The notes beneath the pieces were generated by a model. That model saw only the letters and a program-made list of their open reading frames with translations, had not been told where the DNA came from and did no database searches. The translations under genes and the position numbers were made by a program. A stretch of 64,000 nucleotides of DNA, taken from assembly GCA_020637895.1 (NCBI GenBank), contig JACKJP010000003.1, positions 443,333 to 507,332 of the forward strand. The letters run 5' to 3'. Below are positions 9,903 through 19,361 of the stretch, in pieces. This stretch comes from Rhodobiaceae bacterium (lineage in GTDB: Bacteria; Pseudomonadota; Alphaproteobacteria; Rhizobiales; Tepidamorphaceae). Each line of letters starts with the position of its first letter. The stretch's first letter is position 1.

Positions 9903-11261
9903 TTATCGCGCTGCGGTTCCCTGGCCGGCGAGCCAACCCGAAACGAGCGCCCAGCCCAGCCAGCCGCCGTAATAGCGGCCAAAGACGCCGCCAGCATCGA
10001 CACCGGCTGCATAGAGGCCGGGAAGGGCGTTGCCGGCGCTGTCCAGAACCCGCATCGCATCATCTACGCGGATGCCGCCGCAGGTGGCGGAAAGGCCGCC
10101 TCTGGCGCGTAGCGCGTAGAAGGGGCCATGCTCGACAGGGTCGGGATTGATCGAGCGGGGCGGGTCGAGATTTTCGGCGGTGCCGGCGTGGCAGGCGGCG
10201 TTGAATGTGTTGATCGTTTCCAGCGCGTCATAGCTGACGCCCTCTGTCTCGTGCAACTGCTGGGCGAGTTCCTCGAGGCTTCTGGCCTCGAATACCGGCG
10301 CGCCGACCGCGCGCCACTCAACGAGGCGGTCGATTTTCGGCAGCGCCGGGGAAATGCCGGTATCGATGCCGAACTGCCGGTAGGTCCGGTCGTCGAAGAT
10401 CAGCCAGAATACGCCACCGTCCTGTTTCCAGGCTTCCTCCAGGATGACTTCTTCCAGCTTGCCTTCCGTCTCGTTGACGAAGCGCTTGCCGGCGCGATTT
10501 ACCGCGATGCTGTGGAGGGCGATATAGGCGGTCAGCGGTTGCAATCGCTCTGGTGGCAGCGGAGCGTCCGGCATGGAGTGGCCGTAGACGTGGTTCATGT
10601 TGCGGCTTTCGCCTGCTCCCAGCGACAGCGCCGTCTGAAGACCCGCCCCTGTGTTGGCGGGCATGCCGCGCTGGTAGAACGCCCTGGCGGCGTTGGCGCC
10701 GATATATCGGTCGACGAGTTCAGAATTCGCCTGAAAGCCACCGCCCGCAAAAACGATGGCGCGTGTCCGCACCGGCATTTTACCGCCGCCCAGATTCACA
10801 AGGTAGCCATCTTCGGAGCGTACGGCTGATTGGAGCGGTGCGTTGAAGCGTATCTCGGCACCCTTGCGCCGCGCCGCCTCGGCCATCAGCGCCATGAATT
10901 CGTGCTTCTTTCCGGCAGTTCCGCCTTCCATGACGATCCCGATGCCGAGGTCGCCAAGAGGAGCAGGCTGCGACAGCGGCAGTCCGTGACTCATGAACCA
11001 CTCAAGGGCGGGAAAGAAATTGTCGCAATAGGCTGACTGCAATGCGGGATCGCCATCGGTGACGTATCCGGTGAGGTCAGCGGTCGATTGCGGCGCCCAG
11101 AGGATACCCGATGAGATGGAGGCTCCACCGCCGGGAACGGCTTCACTCTCGACAATGAGGGTTCGGGCACCGGCTTCGGCAGCGGCGATACCAGCGGTAA
11201 GGCCGGCAAATCCGGCACCGACGATAATGACATCCCATGGGTTACTATCGTTCTCGCTCAC
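9903..11261 (-). CDS. FAD-dependent oxidoreductase (fumarate reductase/ketosteroid dehydrogenase-like)
   Basis: A 452-residue flavoprotein of the FAD_binding_2 family, which includes fumarate reductases, 3-ketosteroid and cyclic-ketone dehydrogenases that desaturate ring substrates. Visible are the dinucleotide fold VIIVGAGFAGLTAGIAAAEAG near the N-terminus, a GGGASISSG segment and the C-terminal FAD-contacting GLYAAGVDAGGVFGRYYGG. A GTG start at 11261 is preferred because GGAGGAAGC precedes it; a longer ATG start at 11297 has none. It is the last gene of the minus-strand catabolic operon, 25 bases after the Zn-alcohol dehydrogenase gene. A ring dehydrogenase is an inference from context. Confidence 0.82.
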   Translation of the reverse strand: MSENDSNPWDVIIVGAGFAGLTAGIAAAEAGARTLIVESEAVPGGGASISSGILWAPQSTADLTGYVTDGDPALQSAYCDNFFPALEWFMSHGLPLSQPAPLGDLGIGIVMEGGTAGKKHEFMALMAEAARRKGAEIRFNAPLQSAVRSEDGYLVNLGGGKMPVRTRAIVFAGGGFQANSELVDRYIGANAARAFYQRGMPANTGAGLQTALSLGAGESRNMNHVYGHSMPDAPLPPERLQPLTAYIALHSIAVNRAGKRFVNETEGKLEEVILEEAWKQDGGVFWLIFDDRTYRQFGIDTGISPALPKIDRLVEWRAVGAPVFEARSLEELAQQLHETEGVSYDALETINTFNAACHAGTAENLDPPRSINPDPVEHGPFYALRARGGLSATCGGIRVDDAMRVLDSAGNALPGLYAAGVDAGGVFGRYYGGWLGWALVSGWLAGQGTAAR

Positions 11262-11286
11262 GCTTCCTCCACAGTGCAATTCGGGA

Positions 11287-12378
11287 TCAGAACTCAATCA
11301 CGACCCGCCGTGCCTTGCCGTCACGCAGGAGGTCGAAACCACTGGCAATCTCGGAAAGCGCGATGCGGTGCGAGATGAGGTCGTCGAGGGCGAGTTTGCC
11401 TTCCGCATACCAGTCGGCGAGGATGGGCAGTTGCGACCGCGACTTGATGTTGCCCAGATAGGAGCCCATCAGCTTTCGACCTTCCTGGATCGCGCGCGGG
11501 CGCAGCTGAAGCTGCTCGCCGGTGGGCAGAATTCCGATCGTCACCGCCGTGCCCCAGCCGAGGCGGGTGCATTCGACGGTGTCGCTGAGCACCTTGGCGC
11601 TGCCAACGCATTCAAATGCATAGTCGGCTCCGCCGCCCGTCATTTCTTTCAGCACGCCGATGAGATTGTCGCCGTGATCTTTCGGATTGACGTAGTGGGT
11701 CGCCCCCGCGGCGAACGCAGCCTGCCGTTTGGTGGGATTTGTATCGACGCCGATGATCATCGATGCGCCGTTGAGCTTCGCGCCATTGACCACGTTGAGG
11801 CCGATGCCGCCGAGCCCAAAAACGACCACCGACGAGCCGCTTGCCACCTCTGCGGTGAAAATCGCTGCGCCAAGACCGGTCGCACCGGCGCAGCCAAGGC
11901 AACAGACGATATCGAGCGGAACGTCATCGCGAATCTTCGCGACCTGCATCTCGCGCACCGTGATGTATTGGGCGAATGTGCCGAGTTCGCAGAAGGACCG
12001 GAACGATTTGCCATCCAGCGAGAAGACAGGCCGTGGCGGCGGCTGGTAGTAGCGGTCGCAAAGATTGGTCTTGCCGCTGAGGCAGGCGGTGCACTCGCCG
12101 CATTCCGGAATCGGCACCGGAATGACATGATCGCCCGGTTTCACCGTCGTGACGCCGGGGCCGACCTCACGGACTATCCCGGCGCCTTCATGACCCAGAA
12201 CGAGGGGATAGTCCTGCCACTCCATCCTCGTGCCGTCGAACAGCATCATGTCGGAATGACAAAGACCAGCAGCCTTCATCTCGATAAGCACTTCGCGCTC
12301 ACCGGGTTTTTCCAGCGTCAATGTTGCAAGCTGGATGGGTGTCTTCTGCCGGAGCGCGAACGCGGCCTCGACCTTCAT
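11287..12378 (-). CDS. Zinc-dependent alcohol dehydrogenase, MDR family
   Basis: A 363-residue medium-chain dehydrogenase/reductase. Catalytic zinc ligands appear in GLCHSD and GHEGAG, the structural zinc loop in CGECTACLSGKTNLC, and the NAD-binding Rossmann motif in VVVFGLGGIGLNVV. The D in IIGVDTNP suggests preference for NAD over NADP. Full length for the class III-like group. It lies in the minus-strand operon between the cupin and FAD-oxidoreductase genes and would oxidise an alcohol made by the P450. The true substrate is unknown. Confidence 0.9.
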   Translation of the reverse strand: MKVEAAFALRQKTPIQLATLTLEKPGEREVLIEMKAAGLCHSDMMLFDGTRMEWQDYPLVLGHEGAGIVREVGPGVTTVKPGDHVIPVPIPECGECTACLSGKTNLCDRYYQPPPRPVFSLDGKSFRSFCELGTFAQYITVREMQVAKIRDDVPLDIVCCLGCAGATGLGAAIFTAEVASGSSVVVFGLGGIGLNVVNGAKLNGASMIIGVDTNPTKRQAAFAAGATHYVNPKDHGDNLIGVLKEMTGGGADYAFECVGSAKVLSDTVECTRLGWGTAVTIGILPTGEQLQLRPRAIQEGRKLMGSYLGNIKSRSQLPILADWYAEGKLALDDLISHRIALSEIASGFDLLRDGKARRVVIEF

Positions 12379-12395
12379 GACGCGTTCCCTTCCGA

Positions 12396-12818
12396 CTATT
12401 TTGCGGGCACGTGCTTGTCGTAGTCGAAGGCTTCCTTGATGACGATATCATTCGCCATGTCGCAGGGCGGGCAGGTGACCGTATAGAAGACGAGGTCGTT
12501 CTTGCCGGAATTGATGATCTGATGCACCGCGCCGGGTTCGGCGTAGCAGACGTCACCGGGCTTGATCGCCGTGATCTTGCCGTCGCAATACCAGTGGCCT
12601 GTGCCTGAAAGGATCAGCCAGGTTTCCTCCGCCAGATTGTGGAGATGGCGGTCGCAGCCGCCGCCGGGCGAGATGGTGTCATGGTTGAGCCGCATGAGCT
12701 GGGACGACCCCTCGACCGTTGGCTCGGATACGCGGCGGAGCAGGAAGCCGGGGAAGTCGGCGATGCTCTCGCCGGGGACTTCGGTTGACGCGAGGACGCG
12801 CTTTGTCTTGCTGAGCAT
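12396..12818 (-). CDS. Cupin-domain protein
   Basis: A 140-residue single-domain cupin. The first metal-binding motif is degenerate (GGGCDRHLHNLAEETWLILSG, with His-x-His and a Glu), the second is PGDVCYAEPGAVHQIIN with the conserved His. Such proteins may be metal-dependent isomerases, dioxygenases or ligand sensors. Its position between the acyl-CoA ligase and alcohol dehydrogenase genes suggests a role in the same pathway, but the reaction is not evident. Confidence 0.8.
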   Translation of the reverse strand: MLSKTKRVLASTEVPGESIADFPGFLLRRVSEPTVEGSSQLMRLNHDTISPGGGCDRHLHNLAEETWLILSGTGHWYCDGKITAIKPGDVCYAEPGAVHQIINSGKNDLVFYTVTCPPCDMANDIVIKEAFDYDKHVPAK

Positions 12819-12884
12819 GGAACTGATCTCCTCTGGTAGATTGTTTGTCTCGGTTTTCGTTCTTCAGGTTTTCATTGGTTCGTA

Positions 12885-14513
12885 TCAGGCAATTTCGTAG
12901 GACCGCGCCTCTTCACGCAGGCGATGCTTGTGGATCTTGCCGTTCGGCGTCCGGGGCATTTCGGGAATGACTTCAACCCTCTCGGGCCAGAACTGCTTGG
13001 CGACCTTGTGTTCGCCGAGAAACGCGCGGATGGCATCAAGGTCGAGGCGCGCACCCGGCTTCACGGTGGCAAACAGACAGGCGCGTTCGCCGAGGCGTTT
13101 GTCTGGAAACGCGACGAGCGCGGCATCGACCACGTCAGGATGGCGCATCAGAAGATTTTCAATTTCCATGACGGGTACGTTTTCCCCGCCCCGAATGATG
13201 ACGTCCTTGGTGCGTCCGGCGATGCGGATGTAGCCGTCGGCATCCGTGTAGGCGAGGTCGCCGCTGTCGAACCAGCCCTCATCACTGAAGGGCGTGATAT
13301 CGGGCCGCTTGAAGTAGCCCATAAACATCATGGGGCTGCGGACGAGCAGCCGGCCTGTGGTGCCGGCCGGCAATGGCTCTCCGCTGTCATCGGCGATGCG
13401 GATATCGACATTCGGCATGGGACAACCGTCCGATGTGGCGGATTTCTCTGCCGCCATTTCGGGCGGTGTCAGCGTGCCAGCGAGGCTTTCGGTCATGCCC
13501 CAGAGGCTTGAAACGGGAAAACCGAATTCCCTGATCGCGCGTTCGATGAGTGCGGGCGGGATCGGCGCGCCGCTACACAGGAAATTCCGAAGCGCAAAGG
13601 AGCCGCGCTCGTCGGGTTTCGTCGCCTCGCAGATATCAGCAAGAAACACGGGCGCGGCGCTGATGTATGTCACGCCTTCATTCAGCATGATCTCGACACC
13701 CTGACGCGGCTGCCAGATATCCTGAAGGACTACCGTGCCGCCAAGGCAGAGACCCTGCATCAGCGAGAGATAGCCGGTCATGTGGCCAAGCGGCGAGCAG
13801 CCAAGGAACACATCGTCGGGCCCGTGTGCGAACGCGCCGCCGAGTGTCGCGACACCGGCGAGCACGGTGTTGTTGCAGTGCATGACGCCCTTCGGCTGCC
13901 CCGTTGTGCCGGAAGTAAACGAGAGCACCGAAAGGACGTCCGGTGCCACCTGCGACGCGCTGACGGAGGAGGGGGGAGGAACGATGTCCTGACCGGCCAG
14001 AAGTACCTCGTCAAATCCGTCGGCGCCAGATCCGCTGGCAATGATGACGTGTTCCAGACTGGGAACAGTCTCCTTCAGCGACATTGCCATCGCCGCGTGA
14101 TCAAAGCCGCGAAACGACTGCGGGACGATCAGGACCTTCGCGCCGCCATGCCCCAGCATGTAGGTGAGTTCGTATTCGCGCAGGACCGGAACGAGCGGGT
14201 TCATGACGGCGCCGAGGCGTGCCGCGGCGAGGGCGGTGACGACGAACTCCCACCAGTTCGGCAGCTGAGCGGCCACAATATCGCCGGGCCCGATGCCAAG
14301 TGCGCGGAGCGCCGCAGCTGCACGCGCGGTAAGATTGGCCAATTCGCCGTAGGACAGACGAATGGGCTCGGCGATGCCTGTCCGGTACGCAACGACGGCC
14401 GGCTTTTCCGGGTCGCGGGCCGCATGGCGGCTGAATTCGAGATCGACGGTCGATTCCGACCAAAGGCCCCTGGCGCGTACTTTCTGCTGTTGCTTTTGCC
14501 AAGTGTACGGCAT
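12885..14513 (-). CDS. Acyl-CoA synthetase (ANL superfamily, cyclohexanecarboxylate-CoA ligase-like)
   Basis: A 542-residue AMP-forming ligase that activates a carboxylic acid to its CoA thioester. Motifs in order: the P-loop LSFTSGTTGQPKGVMH (about 200-215), SLWGMTES in the middle, GWFDSGDLAYTD, the hinge IAGRTKDVIIRGGENV and the C-terminal catalytic lysine in TPNGKIHKHRL. Length is usual. Overall texture resembles cyclohexanecarboxylate- or medium-chain acyl-CoA ligases. It overlaps no neighbour and sits 23 bases downstream of the SDR gene in the same operon, consistent with CoA activation of a ring-cleavage or oxidised product. Confidence 0.88.
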   Translation of the reverse strand: MPYTWQKQQQKVRARGLWSESTVDLEFSRHAARDPEKPAVVAYRTGIAEPIRLSYGELANLTARAAAALRALGIGPGDIVAAQLPNWWEFVVTALAAARLGAVMNPLVPVLREYELTYMLGHGGAKVLIVPQSFRGFDHAAMAMSLKETVPSLEHVIIASGSGADGFDEVLLAGQDIVPPPSSVSASQVAPDVLSVLSFTSGTTGQPKGVMHCNNTVLAGVATLGGAFAHGPDDVFLGCSPLGHMTGYLSLMQGLCLGGTVVLQDIWQPRQGVEIMLNEGVTYISAAPVFLADICEATKPDERGSFALRNFLCSGAPIPPALIERAIREFGFPVSSLWGMTESLAGTLTPPEMAAEKSATSDGCPMPNVDIRIADDSGEPLPAGTTGRLLVRSPMMFMGYFKRPDITPFSDEGWFDSGDLAYTDADGYIRIAGRTKDVIIRGGENVPVMEIENLLMRHPDVVDAALVAFPDKRLGERACLFATVKPGARLDLDAIRAFLGEHKVAKQFWPERVEVIPEMPRTPNGKIHKHRLREEARSYEIA

Positions 14514-14536
14514 GGGCGCTTTCCCGAAACGAAGGA

Positions 14537-15331
14537 TCAGAAGACCTTGAGGGCCATGCCGCCGTCGACCCAGATTGACTGCCCGACGGTGTATCTGAGG
14601 GCACCGTTGGCGAGGCTGGCAATCGTATGGCCGATCTCATCGAGTTCGGCCCAGCGGTTTGACGGTACGTACCCCTGGGCAATCAACCCGTCGTATTTTT
14701 CCTTGGAGCTGGCAGTCATCGATGTCGGCATCATGCCGGGACGGACGTCGTAGCAATCGATCCCTTCGGCAGCGAGCCGCACGGCATAATGCTTGGTCAT
14801 AACGGCCGTCGCCGTCTTGATGATGCAATATTCCGATACGACCTTGCCGATCATGTGATCGGTACCAACCGACGAGATCGTAACGATCGATTTGAAGTGG
14901 TCGCCTACGCCATTCCTGCGGTCTGCCAGCATTCGCTTGGCGACGTGCTGGGTGAGGAAGAACGGTCCGCGAAGGTTCACGGCATAGTTCAGGTCGAAGC
15001 TTTCCGGCGTGACGTCGAGCATGTCGCCGCGCGAATGGACAGACACGCCGGCATTGTTGACCAGACAATCGACGCGGCCGCAGGTTTCATATGCGCGATC
15101 GACAAAGCCCTTGAGCTCATCAACCTTTGCAAGGTCCTGCACGATGCCCCAGGCCTTTCCGCCTTCCTTGCGTACGGCCTCGCAGGCCGCCTCCATCGCA
15201 TCGTTTTCGCGCAGGTCGGAGACCACGACGTCAAAGCCGTTCCTGGCCATCTGCGGCGCGATGATCGACCCCAATCCACCGGCTGCGCCCGTGATAATGG
15301 CGACCGGCCTGTTTCCAGCTGACTTGCCCAT
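14537..15331 (-). CDS. Short-chain dehydrogenase/reductase (SDR)
   Basis: A 264-residue classical SDR. It shows the cofactor motif TGAAGGLG (residues 14-21), NNAG (92-95), the catalytic serine in ISS (about 153) and Y168-CII-K172. An aspartate at the end of the second strand (VVSDL) favours NAD. Family members oxidise secondary alcohols of rings and chains. Placed between the P450 and the acyl-CoA ligase, it plausibly oxidises the hydroxylated P450 product to a ketone. Confidence 0.9.
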   Translation of the reverse strand: MGKSAGNRPVAIITGAAGGLGSIIAPQMARNGFDVVVSDLRENDAMEAACEAVRKEGGKAWGIVQDLAKVDELKGFVDRAYETCGRVDCLVNNAGVSVHSRGDMLDVTPESFDLNYAVNLRGPFFLTQHVAKRMLADRRNGVGDHFKSIVTISSVGTDHMIGKVVSEYCIIKTATAVMTKHYAVRLAAEGIDCYDVRPGMMPTSMTASSKEKYDGLIAQGYVPSNRWAELDEIGHTIASLANGALRYTVGQSIWVDGGMALKVF

Positions 15332-15413
15332 CTATTTCCTCATGCGTAACGGGCCGCCTACATCAGATGCTGCAGATACATCCAGTTGTGCGGCGGCCCT
15401 TATCTCCCAGACC

Positions 15414-16631
15414 CTAAAATTTCACCGGCAAGGTCTTGATGCCGAGAACCGACGTGTTCTCGATGTAGCCGAGGTCCTCGACGTTGCCGTTCAACTGAAG
15501 ATTGGGCATTCGCTTCCAGAGGATCGAGTGGACGATCTGCAGTTCGACGCGGCTGAGAAGCTGCCCCATGCATTGATGAATCCCGAAACCGAACGCCATG
15601 TGCTGGCGCGCATTGTGCCGATGAATGTCGAGCGTGTTGGGCTCTTCGAAAACCGTCTCGTCGCGGTCGGCCATGTTCGTCATGACGATGACACCCTCGC
15701 CGGCGCGGATGAGTTGCCCGCCAACTTCGACGTCCTCGGTCGCGACACGGCGACGGCCGTTGTGCGTGATGGAAGCGAAGCGAAGAAATTCCTCGACGGC
15801 GTTGCGGATAAGGCGCGGATCGTCGGTTTCCTGCAGTTCCCTGCGCTGTTCGGGATAGAGGAACATCATCAGGGTGCTGTGTGTGATCTGATGCGCCGTC
15901 GTCTCGTGACCGGCAATGAGCATCAGGCGTCCGAGACTGATGATGTCCGCGCGGCTGAGCGCGCCGGTGCGCAACTGGTTGACGACGAGACGGCTGAGCA
16001 GGTCGTTTTCAGGCGTCTTGTCCTTCACGTCGAGAAGGCCATCGATATATTCGTTCAGCTTGCGGCCCGCTTCTGCCGACTTTTCAGGCGATTCCGCGTC
16101 GCCGGTAGTCTGGTTGCTAAGCCCTGCGAAATATTCGCGGTCGGTCATTGGAACGCCCAGCAATTCGCACATGACCTCAACCGGCAGGGCAAGGGCGAAA
16201 TGCGGCACGAAATCCAGCGGTCCACCATGCGCCAGCATCTCGTCAATCAGCTTGTGGACCTTCGCCTCAATCGCCGGACGCATTTCCTGAAGGCGACCAA
16301 CGGTGAAGTCGCGCGCAAGCATTGCCTTCTGGATTCCGTGCTCCGGATTATCCATCGTGCGAACATTATGGTCCGTGCCGAGATTGGCCGCATAGGCGGC
16401 ATTCTTTTCAGGAAATCCGGGGCGGCGCGGATTGGCACTGAAGCGCTCATCGCCGAGTGCCTGCTTTACGTCATCATAGCGGGTCAGCAACCAAGCTTCG
16501 GTACCATCCCAGGTACGGACCTTGTTGATACGGCTTTCGTCACGCCACTGATAGACCTCTCTGGGAGGATGCAGCGGGTTAGCCGGGTCGCGGAGGGGAA
16601 GGAATTCTCTGATCGGCATCGATCTGTTCAT
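15414..16631 (-). CDS. Cytochrome P450
   Basis: A 405-residue soluble class I bacterial P450 that hydroxylates a hydrophobic substrate with electrons from a ferredoxin. Seen directly: the oxygen-activating helix AGHETT (240-245), the ExxR pair E281-R284 and the heme loop FGFGIHQC with ligand C354. The ATG at 16631 follows GGGAGAGTAAA, so the upstream ATG at 16670 is not needed. A ferredoxin gene lies directly upstream in the operon, but no ferredoxin reductase gene is in the window. Confidence 0.93.
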   Translation of the reverse strand: MNRSMPIREFLPLRDPANPLHPPREVYQWRDESRINKVRTWDGTEAWLLTRYDDVKQALGDERFSANPRRPGFPEKNAAYAANLGTDHNVRTMDNPEHGIQKAMLARDFTVGRLQEMRPAIEAKVHKLIDEMLAHGGPLDFVPHFALALPVEVMCELLGVPMTDREYFAGLSNQTTGDAESPEKSAEAGRKLNEYIDGLLDVKDKTPENDLLSRLVVNQLRTGALSRADIISLGRLMLIAGHETTAHQITHSTLMMFLYPEQRRELQETDDPRLIRNAVEEFLRFASITHNGRRRVATEDVEVGGQLIRAGEGVIVMTNMADRDETVFEEPNTLDIHRHNARQHMAFGFGIHQCMGQLLSRVELQIVHSILWKRMPNLQLNGNVEDLGYIENTSVLGIKTLPVKF

Positions 16632-16711
16632 TTTACTCTCCCTTCTTAAGTTCGTTCGAATTGTAGGCACCTACATTGGTGCAGGCGCGTTCGAAGGCAG
16701 CTCTTCGCTGC

Positions 16712-16909
16712 TTATTCATCGAGAAGTTCGATTGTTGCAGTAGGGCAGTTCGCTGCCGCAGCGCGTACGCTATCGTGAAGATCCGGCGGCGGCGTGGGAT
16801 CGAGCAGGAGCACCATATTGGTCAGTTCGTCCTGGCCGAAGACTTCGGGTGTGCGGTCATTGCACGCGCCGCAGCCCATGCAGTTCTCTGTATGAAGAAT
16901 GATCTTCAT
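16712..16909 (-). CDS. Small P450-associated ferredoxin
   Basis: A 65-residue iron-sulfur protein of the type that donates electrons to P450s. Cysteines are C10, C13 and C16 (CMGCGAC) and C55 followed by proline (NCPTA). Many P450 partners lack the second cysteine and carry a [3Fe-4S] cluster; here all four positions are cysteine, so a [4Fe-4S] cluster is possible. GGGAGG lies upstream of the ATG. Being next to the P450 gene strongly suggests the pair works together. Confidence 0.88.
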   Translation of the reverse strand: MKIILHTENCMGCGACNDRTPEVFGQDELTNMVLLLDPTPPPDLHDSVRAAAANCPTATIELLDE

Positions 16910-17019
16910 TGGCTCGCATTGCCTCCCTTTTTCCAACCGCCGACCTGTTCTTCTTCTCCCGCCCTGGCGTGTCTCGCCGGGGCGGGAAGCATTTTTGTCG
17001 TCAGCGTTGCCGGACGTGC

Positions 17020-18033
17020 CTACTTGCCGAACAGGGCAAGCATCCCTTCCGGATCTTCCAAACCGGCTTCCTTGGCCCGCTTGATCCATTCATCGCGGAT
17101 AGGCTTCAAACGCTCTTTCAGATCAGCAACCAGCTTGTCATTGGCAACGACGATCTCGCCACCGCCGTCCTTGATCGTCTTAGTTGCGACTTCGAGTTCC
17201 TTTGCGCTCAGTTCACCGGCCGACTTTGCCAGCGCAGCGCCGGAAATCTCCATGATGGCCTTCTGGTCTTCCGGGGAGATCATGTCCCATTTGGCCTTGT
17301 TGATCGGGAAAATCGTCGTGGTGCCCGAAACGCCACCCGGGATGTAGGTGATTTTCTTCAGCACGGTGTCGAGCTTGAAAGCCGGGATCGGATCGATCGG
17401 GAAGATCGCGCCGTCGATGACGCCGCCGGCGGCAAGTTCATAGATCTCCGGGGTCGGCTTTGAAACCGGAACGGCTCCGAGCAAGGTAATGGAATCAGCG
17501 ACTGTCGGTCCAGGTGTGCGGATCTTCATGCCCTGAAGCTGTTCAATGTCGGTGATGATCTGCTTGGTCATGGCAAAATGGCCGGGATTGGTGCAGATCA
17601 CGCCGAGGATCTTCACTTCTTTGAAGATATTGGCAGGGCCAAGATACTTTTCGTACGCGTTCCAGAAATTCGGGCAGCGCGTCGTTGGATCATCGCCGAG
17701 AAACGGCAGGTCCAGCCCTTCTGCCGCGACAAACCGGCCAGGCGTGTAGCCAGTCACAACGAATGAAATGTCGGCAAGGCCATCTGCGACAACGTCGTAT
17801 TGGCCCGCGACGGTTCCGACGCCCTTGGCGGTAAGTTCGACCTTGACGCGGCCGTCGGTAACTTTCTCGAACTGCATGAGCCACGGGATGACGACATCGC
17901 GATCCATGGCATAGTTGACCGGAAGCCAGCGGGAATATTTCAGGACGACCGGTTCAGCAGTCGCAACGCCAGCGAATACGGCCGTCGCCATGGCGCAGGT
18001 CACGGCAAAGCCGGCAAACTTGGACAATGACAT
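17020..18033 (-). CDS. TRAP transporter solute-binding protein, DctP family (copy 1)
   Basis: A 337-residue periplasmic receptor with a signal peptide ending ATA-EPV. TRAP receptors bind organic acids through a conserved arginine on the hinge strand; here KIRTPGPTV matches that element. The ATG at 18033 has GGAGGAAATACGA upstream. It is closely related to the next gene (18333) throughout. No membrane subunits (DctQ, DctM) occur nearby, so it must use a permease encoded elsewhere or act in sensing. It is the second gene of the catabolic operon, suggesting that the substrate or a metabolite is a carboxylate. Confidence 0.85.
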   Translation of the reverse strand: MSLSKFAGFAVTCAMATAVFAGVATAEPVVLKYSRWLPVNYAMDRDVVIPWLMQFEKVTDGRVKVELTAKGVGTVAGQYDVVADGLADISFVVTGYTPGRFVAAEGLDLPFLGDDPTTRCPNFWNAYEKYLGPANIFKEVKILGVICTNPGHFAMTKQIITDIEQLQGMKIRTPGPTVADSITLLGAVPVSKPTPEIYELAAGGVIDGAIFPIDPIPAFKLDTVLKKITYIPGGVSGTTTIFPINKAKWDMISPEDQKAIMEISGAALAKSAGELSAKELEVATKTIKDGGGEIVVANDKLVADLKERLKPIRDEWIKRAKEAGLEDPEGMLALFGK

Positions 18034-18156
18034 TCGTATTTCCTCCATCCCTCGGGCATTGCCCGGGGCGCTTGTTATCTGAACGTGAATGCGCGTTTCA
18101 GGTTTTCACCGTCTACGCCAGGCCGGGTAGGCCCCATCCATCTGGATGATGTCACA

Positions 18157-18214
18157 CAATAGATGTTATTGCGCACTAATGGCAATACTTATTGTGACGT
18201 CACGTTATAATAAC
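18157..18214. promoter_or_regulatory. Cluster of small palindromes upstream of TRAP receptor copy 1
   Basis: The 299-base gap 18034-18332 is locally AT-rich. Within 58 bases lie four inverted repeats: CAATAGATGTTATTG (18157-18171), CAATACTTATTG (18183-18194), GTGACGTCAC (18194-18203, perfect) and GTTATAATAAC (18204-18214, perfect about one base). This density is not expected by chance and suggests an operator region for a dimeric regulator such as the nearby MarR protein, and an internal promoter in the operon. Regulator assignment is inference. Confidence 0.45.
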
Positions 18215-18332
18215 TTTGCGTCCCAAATCAGGATGCGTCGCCGGCTTTTTCGATCCTGGAAAAGTGGGTCGATTGCCAGACGGCGCCGCCCCCGGCACCA
18301 GGCCGGGAGCAGCAGTTTTCAAAGTCGAAGAG

Positions 18333-19361
18333 CTATTTGGCCATCGTGATGGCTTCGACAGCCGTCAGCATTGCTTCGGGATCTGTAAGCCCGGCCTTCT
18401 TGGCTTCGGCAACCCAGTCGTCACGAAGCGGCTTAAGCTTTTCCTTGAGCTGACCGACAAGCTTGTCGTTCGCCGGACGGATTTCTCCGCCAGCGTCCTT
18501 GATGATCTTGCGGGCGTCGTCGACCGCCTTGTTGATGATGACGCCGGCATTCTCTGCCAGGACCCGCCCCGAAATGGCTCGGATGGCGGCCTGATCTTCA
18601 GGAGAAATTTTCGCCCAGGTCGCCTTGTTGATCGGGAGCACAACAACGGTACCCGAGGTGCCTCCTGGCACTTCGGTAATCGCCTTCAGCACACCTTCGA
18701 GCTTGAACCCCGGGATCGGATCGAGCGGAAAGACCGCGCCATCGATGATGCCGCTTGAGGCCATTTCGTAGAGCTCTGATGCCGGTTTGCTGATAGGGGT
18801 CGCACCGAGCAGCTCAATCGTGCGCGTCACGCTGGGGGCCGGTGTGCGGATCTTGAGACCCTTGAAGTCGTCGACCGAGTTGATCCACTTGTTGGCCATC
18901 GCGAATGTGCCGGTGCTCGAGCAAATGAAGCCAAGCACCTCGACTTCCTTGAACGTGCCGGCCGGCTTCAGATAGTTGTCGTAGGCGTCCCACACGGCCG
19001 GGCAGCGCTTGGTCATGTCATCGCCGAGGAAAGGAAGTTCGAGGCCTTCCGTTGCCGGGAACCGGCCGGGCGTATAGCCCGTCACGACGAACGACATGTC
19101 GGCGAGGCCATCGGCCACGACATCATACTGACCGGTGACAGTACCGACGCCTTTGGGCGTCAGCTCAACCTTCACGCGGCCATTCGTGACCTTCTCGAAC
19201 TGCTCGAGCCACGGAATGACAACATCACGGTCGAGGTAGTATCCGACCGGAAGCCATCTTGAATATTTGATAACAACCGGCTCGGCATTGGCCATGCCGG
19301 TGAACAGGCCGGTCGCGAGCGCACATAGTGCTGCAAAACCGGTGAATCGGTTCATTTTCAT
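18333..19361 (-). CDS. TRAP transporter solute-binding protein, DctP family (copy 2)
   Basis: A 342-residue periplasmic receptor, signal peptide ending ANA-EPV, preceded by GGGAGGAAATCAAG. It aligns with copy 1 over its whole length (for example WLPVxYxxDRDVVIPWL and the GYTPGRF, LELPFLGDD and KIRTPAPS segments), so the two arose by tandem duplication and then diverged. The ligand-contacting segments differ (VTRTIELLGATPIS against VADSITLLGAVPVS), consistent with related but distinct ligands. First gene of the minus-strand operon. Confidence 0.85.
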   Translation of the reverse strand: MKMNRFTGFAALCALATGLFTGMANAEPVVIKYSRWLPVGYYLDRDVVIPWLEQFEKVTNGRVKVELTPKGVGTVTGQYDVVADGLADMSFVVTGYTPGRFPATEGLELPFLGDDMTKRCPAVWDAYDNYLKPAGTFKEVEVLGFICSSTGTFAMANKWINSVDDFKGLKIRTPAPSVTRTIELLGATPISKPASELYEMASSGIIDGAVFPLDPIPGFKLEGVLKAITEVPGGTSGTVVVLPINKATWAKISPEDQAAIRAISGRVLAENAGVIINKAVDDARKIIKDAGGEIRPANDKLVGQLKEKLKPLRDDWVAEAKKAGLTDPEAMLTAVEAITMAK

